NCBI RefSeq assembly: GCF_019097595.1
Contig: NC_080734.1
Coordinates: 15,855,892 to 15,919,891, forward strand
From: Hemibagrus wyckioides
Lineage: Eukaryota; Chordata; Actinopteri; Siluriformes; Bagridae
DNA: 64,000 nucleotides
Reading direction: 5' to 3'
The notes under the pieces are model-generated. The model ran no database searches and was not told the DNA's origin. It worked only from the letters and a program-made list of their open reading frames with translations. This document shows, piece after piece, positions 1 through 37,653 of the stretch; the stretch's first letter is position 1; the number at the start of each line of letters is the position of its first letter. Made by a program: the position numbers and the translations under genes.

Positions 1-697
1 ATAATCTCCCATCTATTACCATTAACCTGTTCTTTTTTCCCCTCTTTTTCATAACTTTCGTAAATCATACATGAGGGTCAAAACCCACAGGAGAACATTA
101 CATTGCTGACTAGACGGAAAAAAGCTATGTATTTTTGGCTAAGCAGCAGGGCACAGCACTGAGCTATAGTAGCTGGACTGCTATTTGGCCCAGCATGCCA
201 CCTTTCCTCTCTCTCTACCTCACTCTCCCTTTTTCTCTCTCATTCTCTTTCTTTCTTTTTCAGCTAAAATGCTTTGACACAAATTTCTTGGAAAAGTCAT
301 GCTCAAAAAATATTTTTCTAAGAAAGGTGAATAATTTGTATTGTGATTATATATATATATAAATATATAAAAGGATGTGCAAAAAGATTTTTGGACGAAG
401 CTCCAACATTTTAACAGACTGTTTTTAAATGGTCCATTAATACTATTTCCTTTTCAAAGCGCACGCTGCTGCATGGGTAAGACTTTCCTCAGTGATCATT
501 GAGTGATCGGAGATGAGCACTATAGTGTTCGTGTAATCTATTTAGGGGCCATAAAGTTTCATATTCAAACCAGTCTGTGACTGCGGTGGCCTTGAGAAAG
601 CTCTGTGCTTCATTTCAAGTCAGGAATGCCGGGCTAGTTTAGGGGATGACTAAGGAATAACAGTCTGCTAGAAGAAAAAGAAAAGCCAAGAAGGAAC

Positions 698-22205
<21,508 letters not shown>

Positions 22206-22236
22206 GACTCAGCTGTCTCGACTCTACAGGCTTCAG

Positions 22237-22284
22237 TTAAGGAGGCGAACAGCGGCGCAGGCTTGTGGCTGTGCACGCCGCCAT
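22237..22284 (-). other. Short upstream ORF in the usp24 leader with a YY1/TISU-type start
   Basis: On the minus strand an upstream ATG in the context AAACATGGCGGC (22277-22288) opens a 15-codon frame that ends at TAA (22237-22239), 31 bases before the usp24 start. The motif matches YY1 and the translation initiator of short 5'UTR (TISU) consensus. It could be a promoter element, a regulatory uORF, or both, depending on where transcription starts, which cannot be seen here. Confidence 0.5.
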
Positions 22285-23165
22285 GTTTACAGTCCGCGCT
22301 GCCCTGTCACGGCCGACTCGCATCGTCACGGGTGGAGAGAGTGAGGAACTGCCGGAGATGGGCTGTGTCCCAATCCGCACACTAGAGCACTACGTACTCG
22401 ATGTCAAAATAATAACACCGCCGCTGGATTTCTCGTCAAACAAAGTGAACTCCTACCTGCTTTTAGGCACTTATTAAGAGGTCACCATGAATGCTATACA
22501 TGTGCACTATTTCGTTTATTCAAATCCATGCTCCTTAGATGTTGTGCGTCAAATAACAAAATGTTTATATATAGTTTATTAATTCTTATATATATATATA
22601 TCCATATTTTAGAAACCTTTAATAAGAATAAAAATTTCCACCAGATGTATTTAGTTGCGTGCTCCAAATATTTATCAGATATTTTAAGACATTTTAAGAA
22701 AATCACTGGTGGACAAAAATAAATACAGATATTTTGTGAAATGTCACTGTCGTGTATAAATAATACATTTTGTTGTTTAGGGAGCAAAGGTCCCTATTGG
22801 ATGACTTTTATTTTGAAAATACGAGCTTTAGAGGGTTACCAAAAAGGGTTCGTCTCTAAGAGCCGTATCCGAGGCACAAATAAATGTGCACTTTAATCCA
22901 TCGTGAAACTTAAAGAATTAAGAGTTAAATAAATCAAAGTTGGACTAGTCCTAAATTACATTAAAATTGTATGTGAACCATAGATGGAATGGTGCAGACA
23001 AGCATACAGCATTCGATAATAAATCAATAAAACAAAAAAAATATATATATATATATATTTAACATTTTTGTCCATGTTAGTCAGAATTACACAATATACA
23101 GCAATTTCTTTTGTTTTTTTAGTGTTTATATCTAGTGAATAGGGTGTGGTTGTGAACCCATGAGA

Positions 23166-23192
23166 GTCACGTGGCCCGCCGTGTCATGTGAC
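23166..23192 (+). promoter_or_regulatory. Two CLEAR-like E-boxes upstream of bloc1s2
   Basis: GTCACGTGGC (23166-23175) and GTCATGTGAC (23183-23192) each match nine of ten bases of the CLEAR consensus GTCACGTGAC, bound by TFEB/TFE3/MITF in lysosomal gene promoters. They are 17 bp apart and 16-42 bp upstream of the start codon. This fits a gene whose product works on lysosome-related organelles; binding itself is inferred. Confidence 0.5.
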
Positions 23193-23207
23193 AGGGAGGA
23201 AGTGAAA

Positions 23208-27798
<4,591 letters not shown>

Positions 27799-28190
27799 GC
27801 CGTGTGTGTGTGGAAAGATGGAGGCCCAGTTAACGCTTCGGTTCAGATCGGCCCTGCTTGCTTCAGGAGGCTCCCTGGGATCCTGCTGTGCTGCTGCTTC
27901 TAGTATTAGTTGGTTTCCAATAAGATCCAGAAACACATCGAAGCGATTCTGTTGTTTGTTTCTTTTGATGCACACAATTTTATGATTAGGTCCTGATTTT
28001 GCTTGTGGAAAAGACTCCAAGAAGCTTGTGCACTGGTCCACAGAGGCATGGACGTTTAGCGTTTCATGTGAGTCTGTGTATCCCTGTCCAGTAATCTTGC
28101 AGTGTGTTACACTGTGTTAGGGTCACGTGTGTGTGTGCAAGAACCTGACTGACCTGTGTGATTACAAATAAAAGCACGATAATAGACTGT
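27799..28190 (+). terminator. bloc1s2: bloc1s2 3' untranslated region and poly(A) signal
   Basis: An AATAAA hexamer at 28167-28172 lies 370 bases after the stop codon and is followed by AT-rich sequence. No earlier canonical hexamer was seen between the stop and this site, so the transcript probably ends near 28185-28200. The exact cleavage point is inferred. Confidence 0.65.
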
Positions 28191-28374
28191 AGTAGGTTAA
28201 AAAAACAACCTAAAAATGTCCTTAGTGTCTGATTTTCTATTTAATATTGTACAAAGGTCCCTAATTTCTGTAAAGTGCTACTACGGATGAGTGTAATTGC
28301 AAACATTTCTGTATAATGTTTTGTCTTTTTTAAAAATATAAACATTCTATCTAAAATTTGTAGTGTATTATTTT

Positions 28375-28420
28375 ATTATAATATAATATAATATAATATA
28401 ATATATTATATTATATTAAT
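28375..28420. repeat. TAATA-type AT-rich repeat
   Basis: TATAA pentamers and their inverse just downstream of the bloc1s2 poly(A) site. Confidence 0.8.
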
Positions 28421-28621
28421 GTTCTTTCTTCTCTGGTTATAGTGTGTGATTGATAGACTGAGTAACTAAAAATAAAAATGTAAAAATAAAATATTCAGAA
28501 ATAACACATGTGGGCAGATTAGTCCATCACAGATTCTCAGTGCTAGTTGTTTCACTCTTAATATTAATCAGGTGTCCATTCTAACTGAGCAGAAGCTACA
28601 CCCGAGTCTAGAGAGCCAAGA

Positions 28622-28830
28622 TTTGTTGTGTTCAGGTTCAGCCTTGTATTTCCTAGTCATGTCACTCCACAGGGGTGATTAATGACTTGAATGAAAGACA
28701 CTCAGGGCTTTATGAATTTTACAGCATTATAGTCTGAGAAATTCATTGCTTATATTCAATTTCCAAAATGCCCCAAGTACTTGTTCATAAGCATCTAAAA
28801 TATGAAGGTGTTCTCTTCAACCAAGTTGTA
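28622..28830 (+). repeat. Unnamed dispersed repeat C, copy 1
   Basis: Shares GGTGATTAATGACT, GACACTCAGGG and CTTGTTCATAAGCATCTAAA with the copy at 53822-54090. Family not recognised. Confidence 0.6.
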
Positions 28831-28842
28831 TATAGTCTCCTG

Positions 28843-29062
28843 GTGGTCCAGTGGCAGGATCCCATGATCTCATTGCCATGACTTGGGTTTGATTCACGGG
28901 CAGGGAGCCAACTCAGCTACTGGAGAGTTAATTCAGCGCCGGTCCCAAGAGCTGAGTCAGGAAGGGCATCCGGCGTAAAACCCTGTGCCAAATCAAAAAA
29001 TGCGGACCAAATGATCCGCTGTGGCGACCCCAAACAGGGAGAAGCCCAAAGAACAACAACAT
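28843..29062 (+). mobile_element. SINE with tRNA-like head and RTE-like tail
   Basis: GGGTTTGATTCACGGGC resembles a pol III B-box. Downstream are CAGGAAGGGCATCCGGCGTA, CAAATGATCCGCTGTGGCGA and AGGGAGAAGCCCAAAGAAC, the last two matching the LINE tail at 51430-51470. This is the classic pairing of a SINE with the 3' end of its LINE partner. Confidence 0.75.
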
Positions 29063-30534
29063 CAACCAAGTTCTGTATCATTTGTTTACACTGATTGTCA
29101 ACATCCGAATATTCAATTTCCATTCTGCAGACATACTGGAACACCAGTGTCCTGGTAAAATGGTTAAACAGGTGGAATCAGTTGTGGCTCCTGACTAAAA
29201 TCCTGTACATATACCGTCTCTTTACTAATAAAATGATATAATACAGGAGGGATGTTTAGGATGTCCCACTAATCCACCAGGTGGCATACAAAGACCACAC
29301 AGCTTTCTTTATCACTCTCAACCTTTCACCTTGTTCTGTCTGGCTGCTGTTCTCCACATTACATTTCACAGCCATGTATGGTGAGGTGCTCATCCACCAC
29401 GGAGATTAAAGATCTTTTCATCTGCTTGACAAAACCTTCAGGTAAAACCAGCTCCGAACGCCTGAGGCATGTTGAGAAGACGGTCACTAAATGATGCAAT
29501 GATAATTGCTTTATTTTAATAAAGATATTCTCTGTTAAATATATTATGATGAATGGTTTTGAAGCATTTACTCAGTTACCAATGCAGTTAAAAGTTTTGC
29601 AAGTCTGCATTTGTTCTTATTGAATTTTATCCACAAACCATTTATTTATTTATTTATTTATTTATTTATTAATATATATATATCCTATTGCAGCAAATGA
29701 GTCCCGAGCAAATTTCGTCCTTTCAACATCCTGTAGTTCATTTACTTGATTACGCTTTATTAAGGTTAATAAAGTCTTATCCTTAACATTAAATGATGAC
29801 AAATAAGTGCCAGATCTCTGTTTCTTGTAAGCAGTAGGGTCAATAGGAATCAGGAAGTGACCAACACAAGAGCTAAAACAGAAAATACTGACCGTGGGGA
29901 AGGATATAAAAGGATTGTTTAGTGTTTAGGGATAACATTCATAGCAACAGTCAATCATTCGTTCATTCATTCAGAGCCTTTTCCCGGAAACACGAGATAG
30001 GAATACACCATGAATGGGATGCCAGATCACCATTAAATCCATCCATCTATCCATCCTTTACCTATCCATCCTGAAGTTATCAACTGTTGGAGAATCTGTA
30101 TGTATGAATTAAAATCTAAAGTCAGCTTCATGGCCTTTAAGTGCAAACTGCATAACATTGTCATCATTGAGGCTTTCAACTCGCTGTCATGCTTGATCAC
30201 GTCGAACCCACAAACCCAATTACCTATTGGACTGATGAAACGTTGTGCATATTGTTCTACTGTTAAACCCTCGCAGCATGAAACCTCCAGTCTGACCTAG
30301 GAAGTATTGTTTATAAAGCAGTGACTGGAACAATACAGGACACAATAGATTGTTATGGACTATTTAGGGTAAAGTTTATCTAACAGCATGTGTTTACACC
30401 TATTTCTGCTCTCGGATATGCCCCAGGTGCTTGTTAAGCATAAGCATAGTTCATAGTTTGTGATTAGTACATGCCTTAACTCATCATTAATTCAAATATT
30501 AGTGCATGATTACAGACAACCCCTCTGCATATGA
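29063..30534. other. Intergenic, no gene recognised
   Basis: AT-rich with a TTTA repeat at 29640-29670. Nothing coding was recognised. Confidence 0.6.
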
Positions 30535-30655
30535 ATTCCATCCATTTTCTGTAGCGCTCCTACACAGAGTCATAAGGAACCTGGAGCCTCTCTCAGGGGA
30601 CTCGGAATACAAGGCAGAGGACAGCCCTGGATGGTGTAACCAGTGTTTTGTGTGT
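30535..30655 (-). repeat. GGATAAGCGG-type fish repeat fragment
   Basis: CCATCCATTTTCTGTAGCGC, GGAACCTGGAGCCTCTCTCA and ACAAGGCAGAGGACAGCC represent only the 3' part of the family, reversed. Confidence 0.6.
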
Positions 30656-31129
30656 GTGTGTGTGTGTAGTCCTCTGCTAATCACTGTTAGACACGACTAA
30701 TCACAGTCCCCAGTGAAAAGGTAATTACAGGCGACCGGTTCTGAGCACTCCTACTGCCCTCATGGCATTTATTAAAGCCAGTTAAGTACCATGAACTACC
30801 ATGAACTGTGCTTTCCTCATCATAACATGCATTGTAAGGTCTCTGGCATCACTCAGCCTTCATAAACTCACACACATCTGAGTAGCAGTAAGTCATTTTT
30901 AGTGATGCGGAGCCTTTCGGTACCTGTTTTCCATCCAGGCATTAACAGTGAGGGAAACTGAAAAGAGGTGCATTCCATTCAACACACACACACACACACA
31001 AAATGACATGCATTTTCATTGCTGAGTACTATTAACAAGTAAAAGAACATTCTAGCATTTAAAGACAAAACAAAAACTTAATCTTCATTATCTGTAGCAC
31101 ATGGGCTGATTACCACAGACAAGAATTTT

Positions 31130-31388
31130 CATCCATCCGTTTTCTTTTCTGCTTTTCCTTTTCTGGTCATCCTATCCCAGAGGACTCGGGGCACAAGGTG
31201 GTTGAGCCAATCCATCTCAGTGCACAATCACACACACAATTTAGAGATGCCAATCAGCCTACAAGGCATGTCTTTGGACCAAGGGAGGAAACCAGTGTAC
31301 CTGGAGTAAACCCCTGAAGCACAGGGAGAACATGCAAACTTGGCATGCACACGAGGCAGAGGTGGGAATCGAACCCCCAACCCCCAGA
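31130..31388 (-). repeat. GGATAAGCGG-type fish repeat, reverse orientation
   Basis: TCGGGGCACAAGGTGGTTGA, GATGCCAATCAGCCTACAAG, GGGAGAACATGCAAACTTGG and GAATCGAACCCCCAACC match the family. Confidence 0.7.
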
Positions 31389-33896
31389 GATGCAGATGTA
31401 AATTCTTACTAAGTTTTTCGCCATGTATTTTTTTGTTTAAAGAAGAAAAGTAAACTCACCTCACTTTATAATAACTGCCTCAATATCTTGAAAAATGTAA
31501 CATTCACATTTTAATAGGTGGCCAGAACCCAAAGAACCCTGAAGAAACCCATATAGACCTGGGTAGAACATCCAAAACTCTCCACAAACAGATCCAAGCT
31601 TAATATCAAATGTAAGCAAAAAATTCAACATATGAAACCATACTGCTTTTTCTTATAGGGATCCCTGATGTGCTGTGCATGCTCTTCTGTATAAATGAGA
31701 TTTGGTTTCGTCTCAGAAAGCCTCAGAAAGCTATGGCTTGCACAGTTGATGAAGGGCTTTTGTCTGAAACACTCTTGATTCTCTGGAAACTTTGTCTACT
31801 ACACTAAATTTTTACTACATTAACTTTTATTACTGAAGCATGCTCCAGTTACCTGCTGCCAGAGAAACTTATTACTACACCACAAATTCCTCATCGTATA
31901 ACACGACAGTAGGGGGCAAAAACCTATATATAAATATACAGGGTACTGATGGCTCAAAAGGCATCACTTGCACATTGAAAGGAAGTAAATATGCAGTGGA
32001 TGGAAACAGGCTCTCTGTCTTGCAACCTAAGTGATGAGACACGATCAAGATTCTCTTGACTGGTTTGACTGGAATTTAAGATCCCCCCTGCATCAAATCT
32101 AAACTTTGACACTATTGGCTCATATGTTGTAAGGCCGGGTGTTGGGGCAGTTCTTCCATTTACGTGCAAAGATCAGAATCATGTGACAGGCCTGAGCGCT
32201 CCATAACACCAACACACCAATAAGAAGTGAATGCTGGAGATGTCACATGCAGCATTTACTCTGAAATACTCTAGTGAGAGCCGCTGAGAGGCTATGAAAC
32301 CTCAGAGTTGGGCAAGCAGCCATCTCCCTTGTACACAGTGACTGCTAAGTGGTCCCGATTTAATTTCTTGTGACTCTCTCAATCTCGGCCTCTTTCTCAC
32401 TCTGTGTCTCTTGAGAACGTTTTTCCCAGTACTAACTCCACAGCCGATTTGCTGCGTTTGGTAAGAAGTCCCATTACAGTGAAGTTTTTTGAATTGTGCA
32501 AGAAATTTACCACAATTGCGGACTTTATGTAGTGAAGAGAATGAACTGTGTGACCACACTAGACTCATGGAGACTCATAGAAACACCAGGCATTGTTCAG
32601 CCCACACATAGGTCTATAGGTATTTCCAAACCCAGCCCACACTCCCGCCTCATATATAATGGACTGAACATTCTCTTGAAATCAATCAAACCCGGAACAA
32701 GAACCTGATGAGAAAAACGGCTACCGTGTGTGTGCATGCGTGGTTGAATTAACACTGTGTGTATGTGTGTGTGTGTGTGCGTAGATGTTGGAAAGGACAT
32801 GCAGTTTGTGTCCTCCTCCAATGCACTTCTGTCCTCCAATGATTTCTCCAGTCCTGGCTTCCTCTTAAGTTTTCTCTATGACCCAAGGCACAGTTCCTGT
32901 CCTAATAACAAACACAAACTAAGCTAAGCCACACCCACATGTCATCATCACAACAAGTCAGTCCAACAAATAAAAGACCAGGAGTAGCAGTAAGGCTACA
33001 TGTGCACTGTTGTAGGTTGCATACAGATGAGAGGAGGTAATGAACCCATGTGTTCTCAACCCAGGGGACGGAAGAGCATAGCTCTGAAACGAGTGTTTAT
33101 GTCTGTGGTGAGAGGAATTACAGGAGAATTCCTTGGTTTCTTCTGGGAGCGCTTGACCCTGCTTGACCCCTAGAGACCAACAGTGTTGGGATAAATAAAC
33201 ATACATAAATCTGACTCCCTCTGGGGAGACGGTGGCCGTGTGTGTGTTTGTATATGCGTGTATGAATTTGTTCACTTATGAACATTGCGAGTAACAAAAG
33301 CAGAAAATGAACATAGGTGTGTGTTTGTGCGTGTTAAGCAGGGACAGATACCAGAGCATAGTATATGAGATGTCCTCAGTTCACAAATGAACAGCATGAT
33401 TATTGTGGAAAGACTTATAAACATTAGCCATGTGTTTGTCAGAGGCATTAATTTGCTTGCATCAACTTCCTGCGTTTTTCTCATTAGATGCTTTATACAA
33501 AAATATTGCTATGTCAAAAACCAGACATTCTGCATTTTTTTTCTTGAAAGGTTCGAGAGCTTCAAAGGTCATGACCCACATGCATTATTAGAGTTTCTTT
33601 TTCCAATCTTCAGCTTGCGTTTCTGCTCACCATGTTTTTTTATTTATTTACTGTGGACTTTCAGGCAGTTCAAATCAACTTCTCTGACCTTATTTCTGCC
33701 CACAGAAATATTTCACTATTTTGTATAAACTCCAGAGTCTGTTGTGTGTGAAGATCCCAGAAGGTTTTCTTTCTATTCTTTTCCCATACTGATGTTTGAT
33801 ATGAACATTAACTGAAGCTTTTTCCCTTCATTTGCATAATTCTATTCTCTTCATTGCACTGCTGCCACATGACTAGATGACTGGATAATGGCATAA
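31389..33896. other. Intergenic, no gene recognised
   Basis: Mostly unique sequence. A 47-codon open segment from 32784 after a GTAG is discussed as a weak candidate; nothing else looks coding. Confidence 0.55.
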
Positions 33897-33948
33897 ATAA
33901 GATAAGATAAACCTTTATTTGTCCCACATTTTTGTCCAAAAATGAGAA
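33897..33948 (-). repeat. LINE/L2-type 3' tail attached to the U1-derived sequence
   Basis: On the minus strand the U1-like sequence is followed by TGTGGGACAAATAAAGG, then TTTATCTTATCTTATTTATG. GGGACWAATAAAGG with a TTATC-type microsatellite end is typical of fish L2/CR1-like LINE and SINE 3' termini (family knowledge from memory). Confidence 0.6.
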
Positions 33949-34118
33949 AGGGGAAATCGCGAACACAGTCCTCCACTATCAGAAATTATGCAGTCGAGAT
34001 TCCCGGATTTTGGGGAATTCGCAAAGGTCAGCACAGCCCGAGTGCAATGGCTGAGCCTCGCTTTGGGCAAACCACCTCCTTGATCATGGTATTGCTCCTG
34101 CCAGCGATCAGAGGTACT
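33949..34118 (-). ncRNA. U1 snRNA-derived sequence (diverged; pseudogene or SINE head)
   Basis: Read on the minus strand this follows vertebrate U1 snRNA from stem-loop I to the 3' end. Visible landmarks are CTGGCAGG, ATACCATGATCA (U1-70K loop region), GCGAGGCTCAGCCATTGCAC (U1A loop region), TGTGCTGACC, CTCGACTGCATAATTT, TAGTGG and TGTTCGCG followed by TTTCCCC. Differences are scattered. The Sm site AATTTGTGG has become AATTTCTGA. The 5' splice-site-pairing end is interrupted: ACCT is separated from CTGGCAGG by several extra bases. These changes argue against a working U1 gene. The sequence runs without a poly(A) tract into a LINE-like 3' tail (33897-33948). Confidence 0.85.
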
Positions 34119-35284
34119 AATAAAGTGTAGCCTATGAGTGTAGGCTAAAGCAGCTACCATATCAAAGACATTTATTTATGTTTTGGACTAGATGATTATT
34201 TAACTAGTTCCATTTAGACACGTTAGCTACAGTTAACTACAGTAGCCTGGGAGTAGCTGGGACCCTCAGTTCTATGATATTATATCCCTGTTGAACTGGC
34301 TATTAGACAACATATAGCAAACAGATGAGTTTCCTGGGCTGCACAGAATCTCTCCTTCAAACCTGAACCCTGAAGGCTGGATTATCAGAGAAGATGATCG
34401 GATGTTGAGGACTTCCAGTGCTTTTCACTCTAACCAAAAGCAGCTGACCTGCACTTTGAAATCACCTCCAGGAACTTCTGAAAGCTTAAATCTGGGACTG
34501 GTGATCCACACACACACACAAATAAGTTGCTGAGGCAGTGAGGCACTGCTATAGCCACCTCATTAAATGCTGTTCTTATTTTTTTTTTGTTTTGGTCACT
34601 GGCCTGTGAGTGAACGAAGCGGCCCAAATGGTCTTTACCGTAATCTACTCAGTATAGCAATTAGCTGAGAGTGCTTCACAAAGCAAGATACTGGATTACT
34701 CATCTGTTTATTATGCTTTGCTCAACTTTTTTCCCCTCTTTTCTTCCTCTCTCCTATCCTCCCTTTCTCTGGTTCATCCAGGCTCCAGTGCTTTATGAAG
34801 GCTTCCAACAAGCAGATTTTTTTCCCGTAACGGAGGTCTAAACATTATTTTCCTCACACACTCCACACACACGGACACCCAAGATCACGATTGAAACAGT
34901 GACTCTGGGGCTGTGAGGCAGCAGTGCTGCTGAGTTACGGCATTTCCTTGCCAAACTAGTACTGAGAGGAATTGGGAAACAACATTATGTTTTGGAACAT
35001 GATGTACTGAAGTACAAGAAGTACTGTATACAAAACATAATAGTGTATTATGTGTGTTTTCTAGACTACTACAGTATAACACACAGAGCTGCACGTATAT
35101 TGCAGCATGATCTAATTTGACACCAGCCTTCCATATATTCATATGAACCACTTATTTATATAAACAAGTTCAGAAATACCAGAGTTCTTCAGTCGCTGAA
35201 TTTCTACCAGTAATGGTGTTTGACATTGCCATCTAAAAAATAATTCCAAACAGTCCCAAGATATTTTGTATATACTGGAAGACC

Positions 35285-35576
35285 TTAGTGGTTAGCACTT
35301 TTTCTTTGCACCTCCAGGGATGGGGTTTTGATTCTTGCCTCTGCCCTGTGTGCATGGATTTTGTCCCCATGCTTTAGGAAGTTGCAGGTCCTCTGGAAAC
35401 TCCGTTTCCTTTCCAACTCCTAAAACATGTGAATTCAGCTGACAGGCATTTTCAAATTGTCCATAGTGTGTTAGTGTGTGAGTATGCGTGTGATTGTGCC
35501 ATGTGACGGATTCTCACTGTGTCCAGGATGTCCACTGCTTCATACCCTGAGTCGGCTCCAGGCTGCCCCTTGACCT

Positions 35577-35578
<2 letters not shown>
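35285..35578 (+). repeat. GGATAAGCGG-type fish repeat, 3'-truncated by AT repeat
   Basis: GGTTAGCACTTTTTCTTTGC, TGTCCCCATGCTTTAGGAAG and CTGAGTCGGCTCCAGGCTGC fit the family. The expected end is replaced by a pure AT microsatellite starting at 35579. Confidence 0.6.

Positions 35579-35643
<65 letters not shown>
35579..35643. repeat. AT microsatellite
   Basis: About 32 uninterrupted AT units. Confidence 0.95.
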
Positions 35644-35645
<2 letters not shown>

Positions 35646-35689
35646 CCTTAGAACGTGCTACACTTTATTGCCCATAATACATTAATTAA

Positions 35690-35945
35690 TTCATGGTGAT
35701 GATGGATCTGGAGCTGATCCCCTGTCTGTCTGACGCGGGAACACACCCTGGATGAGATGTTGGTCTATCACCGGGTGCAACACATTCATTTGCACCAAGC
35801 GGGGCAATGTAGTTAAGCCGATCCACCTACCAGTACATTTTTGGAAGGTGGGAGGTAAAAGTACACCAGAGATGAAGCGGTCGATGGGAGAACATGCACA
35901 GAAACACCTCAGACAGTACCCTGAGCACAGTATCAAACCAGGACT
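35690..35945 (-). repeat. GGATAAGCGG-type fish repeat, reverse orientation
   Basis: GATCTGGAGCTGATCCCCTG, AACACACCCTGGATGAGATG and GGGAGAACATGCACAG are the reverse complement of the family body. Confidence 0.6.
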
Positions 35946-36114
35946 GTGGAGATGGCAATAGTATCCAGGGTACCAACAGTATCTATAGTACCAGCAGTAC
36001 TCATAGATGGCAACCCACCATAGTACATACTGTATTTTCACTCTCCTGCCACATAACCTGCATTAGGTAATAAGTACATGTGGACATGTGTCTGCCCATT
36101 TGGGCTACTACAAT

Positions 36115-36408
36115 TTTCCATGTGTTCATTCTCTACACCCCTTGTCTTACTGGGTTGCATGCAACCTGGAGCCTATCCCAGGAGGCTCAGGGCACAAGGC
36201 AGGGTACACCGTGGACAGGATGCCAGTTTATCGCAGAGCACAATTGCACACAAACACACACTCACGCACCCATTCACACGCTATGGAGAATTTAGAGACG
36301 CCAATGCAAGTCTTTGGACTGGGGAGGAAACCAGGGAGGAAACCCCAGAGGCATGGGGAGAACATGTAAACTCATGGCAAAGACAGGATTTGACCCCCAA
36401 CCCTAAAA
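36115..36408 (-). repeat. GGATAAGCGG-type fish repeat, reverse orientation
   Basis: GCAACCTGGAGCCTATCCCA, GGGCACAAGGCAGGGTACAC, GACGCCAATGCAAGTCTTTG and GGCATGGGGAGAACATG. Three overlapping plus-strand open frames here are shadows of the repeat. Confidence 0.7.
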
Positions 36409-37606
36409 GTATGTAGTAAACGTGCTGTGCGTGTGTGTGACTTACGTCCAGTGAAAGCCTTCAGCATGTGGATGATATAATCAGGACCAATCTGTGACGT
36501 ATTATATAGAAGCCATTGCTGCTGAAGAACAGCTGGCGTCTCTGCTATTCACAGTTTTCCACTCCAACTGTGGAACTCCAGAGCTCACTGTGTGACACGA
36601 GGGGAGTGTGTGGTGCTGAATTAGCACTAACGGGTGTATGCTCTGTATGCCTGTAAATCTCTTTAAACAATGGCTGGCCTGACAGAGGTGTCTGAGAGAG
36701 AGAAAGACCAGTAACTCCCAGTAAACCGAAACCTTCTCCGTTTCTCTCTTGCTTTCCTCACCTCCGGCCTGAGCTTCTTTTACGATGGCTATAAATCAGG
36801 GCTTCAGAGTGAGGCTGAGACAGGCGTCTGATCCAGCCATTGAGACAACAGCAGTGTTCCCACCGTCTCTTCCATAGAGTCCCTGACTTTCTTTATGTAG
36901 ATGAGGTCTGAACAGTGATAATGATGGGCAGTACACCGAGCATCTGCCTAGATAGAGAGAGAGAGAGAGAGAGAGAGAAAGGGGGGCAGATGAGTGGCTG
37001 AGAAGATTGGATTGGAATGCCTTGTCTTTCGTAAGACCATCGTGTACGAGGTATTCGTCCGTTGACCCAAACGATCACCACTAACATGGAATCATTTTCA
37101 CATCCCTCAATGTGTCTGTCCAAGCTTTCCCTTTGTAGTTGCTTTGCCCAAGGTGCACAAAATTACATCATATAAAAAACAAGAAGGGAAAAAAAACCCC
37201 AGCAAATCACTCGCACATGGTACGGGCCTCTTATATACCAAGTTTGTCCAAGGGTCATGATGTCATCAAAGCGCCATCTTTTGTTAACCATGCAATTAAA
37301 CAACTGTCATGGGACTAATAGACATGATGGAGTGATTGGTCAGCTAGCCATAACACTATAACAAAGCAGAGAGCAGAGTGTAGCTTGAGAGTTGCTGCTT
37401 TTAGTCACAATGCTTCAGCTCCATAAAGAATATTATCCATAAACTGTTATACTATTTTATTGTTAAGTTGTGGTTCAGCCAGTGTTGTAGGTTCCCACCA
37501 GCAGCAGGGACAACGAAGCATATCATTATCATGGGAGGAGTTGATTTTGGAAGGATACACATAGGAAGTGTGTTTAGGAAACTATTGCTATGTAGTATGT
37601 TATTCA

Positions 37607-37653
<47 letters not shown>

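Noticed and set aside
23160..23207. Upstream in-frame ATG as the bloc1s2 start
   Set aside because: It lies across the E-boxes, has poorer context than GAAAATGGCGGC, and adds residues unknown in the family.
33949..34118. Functional U1 snRNA gene
   Set aside because: The Sm site is altered, the 5' end that pairs with splice donors is interrupted, and no clear snRNA promoter element was seen upstream.
33915..34160. Open frames on both strands over 33.9-34.2 kb
   Set aside because: They lie across the U1-derived sequence and have no protein similarity; the RNA match explains the region.
36078..36416. Three overlapping plus-strand open frames
   Set aside because: They fall inside a reversed GGATAAGCGG-type dispersed repeat.
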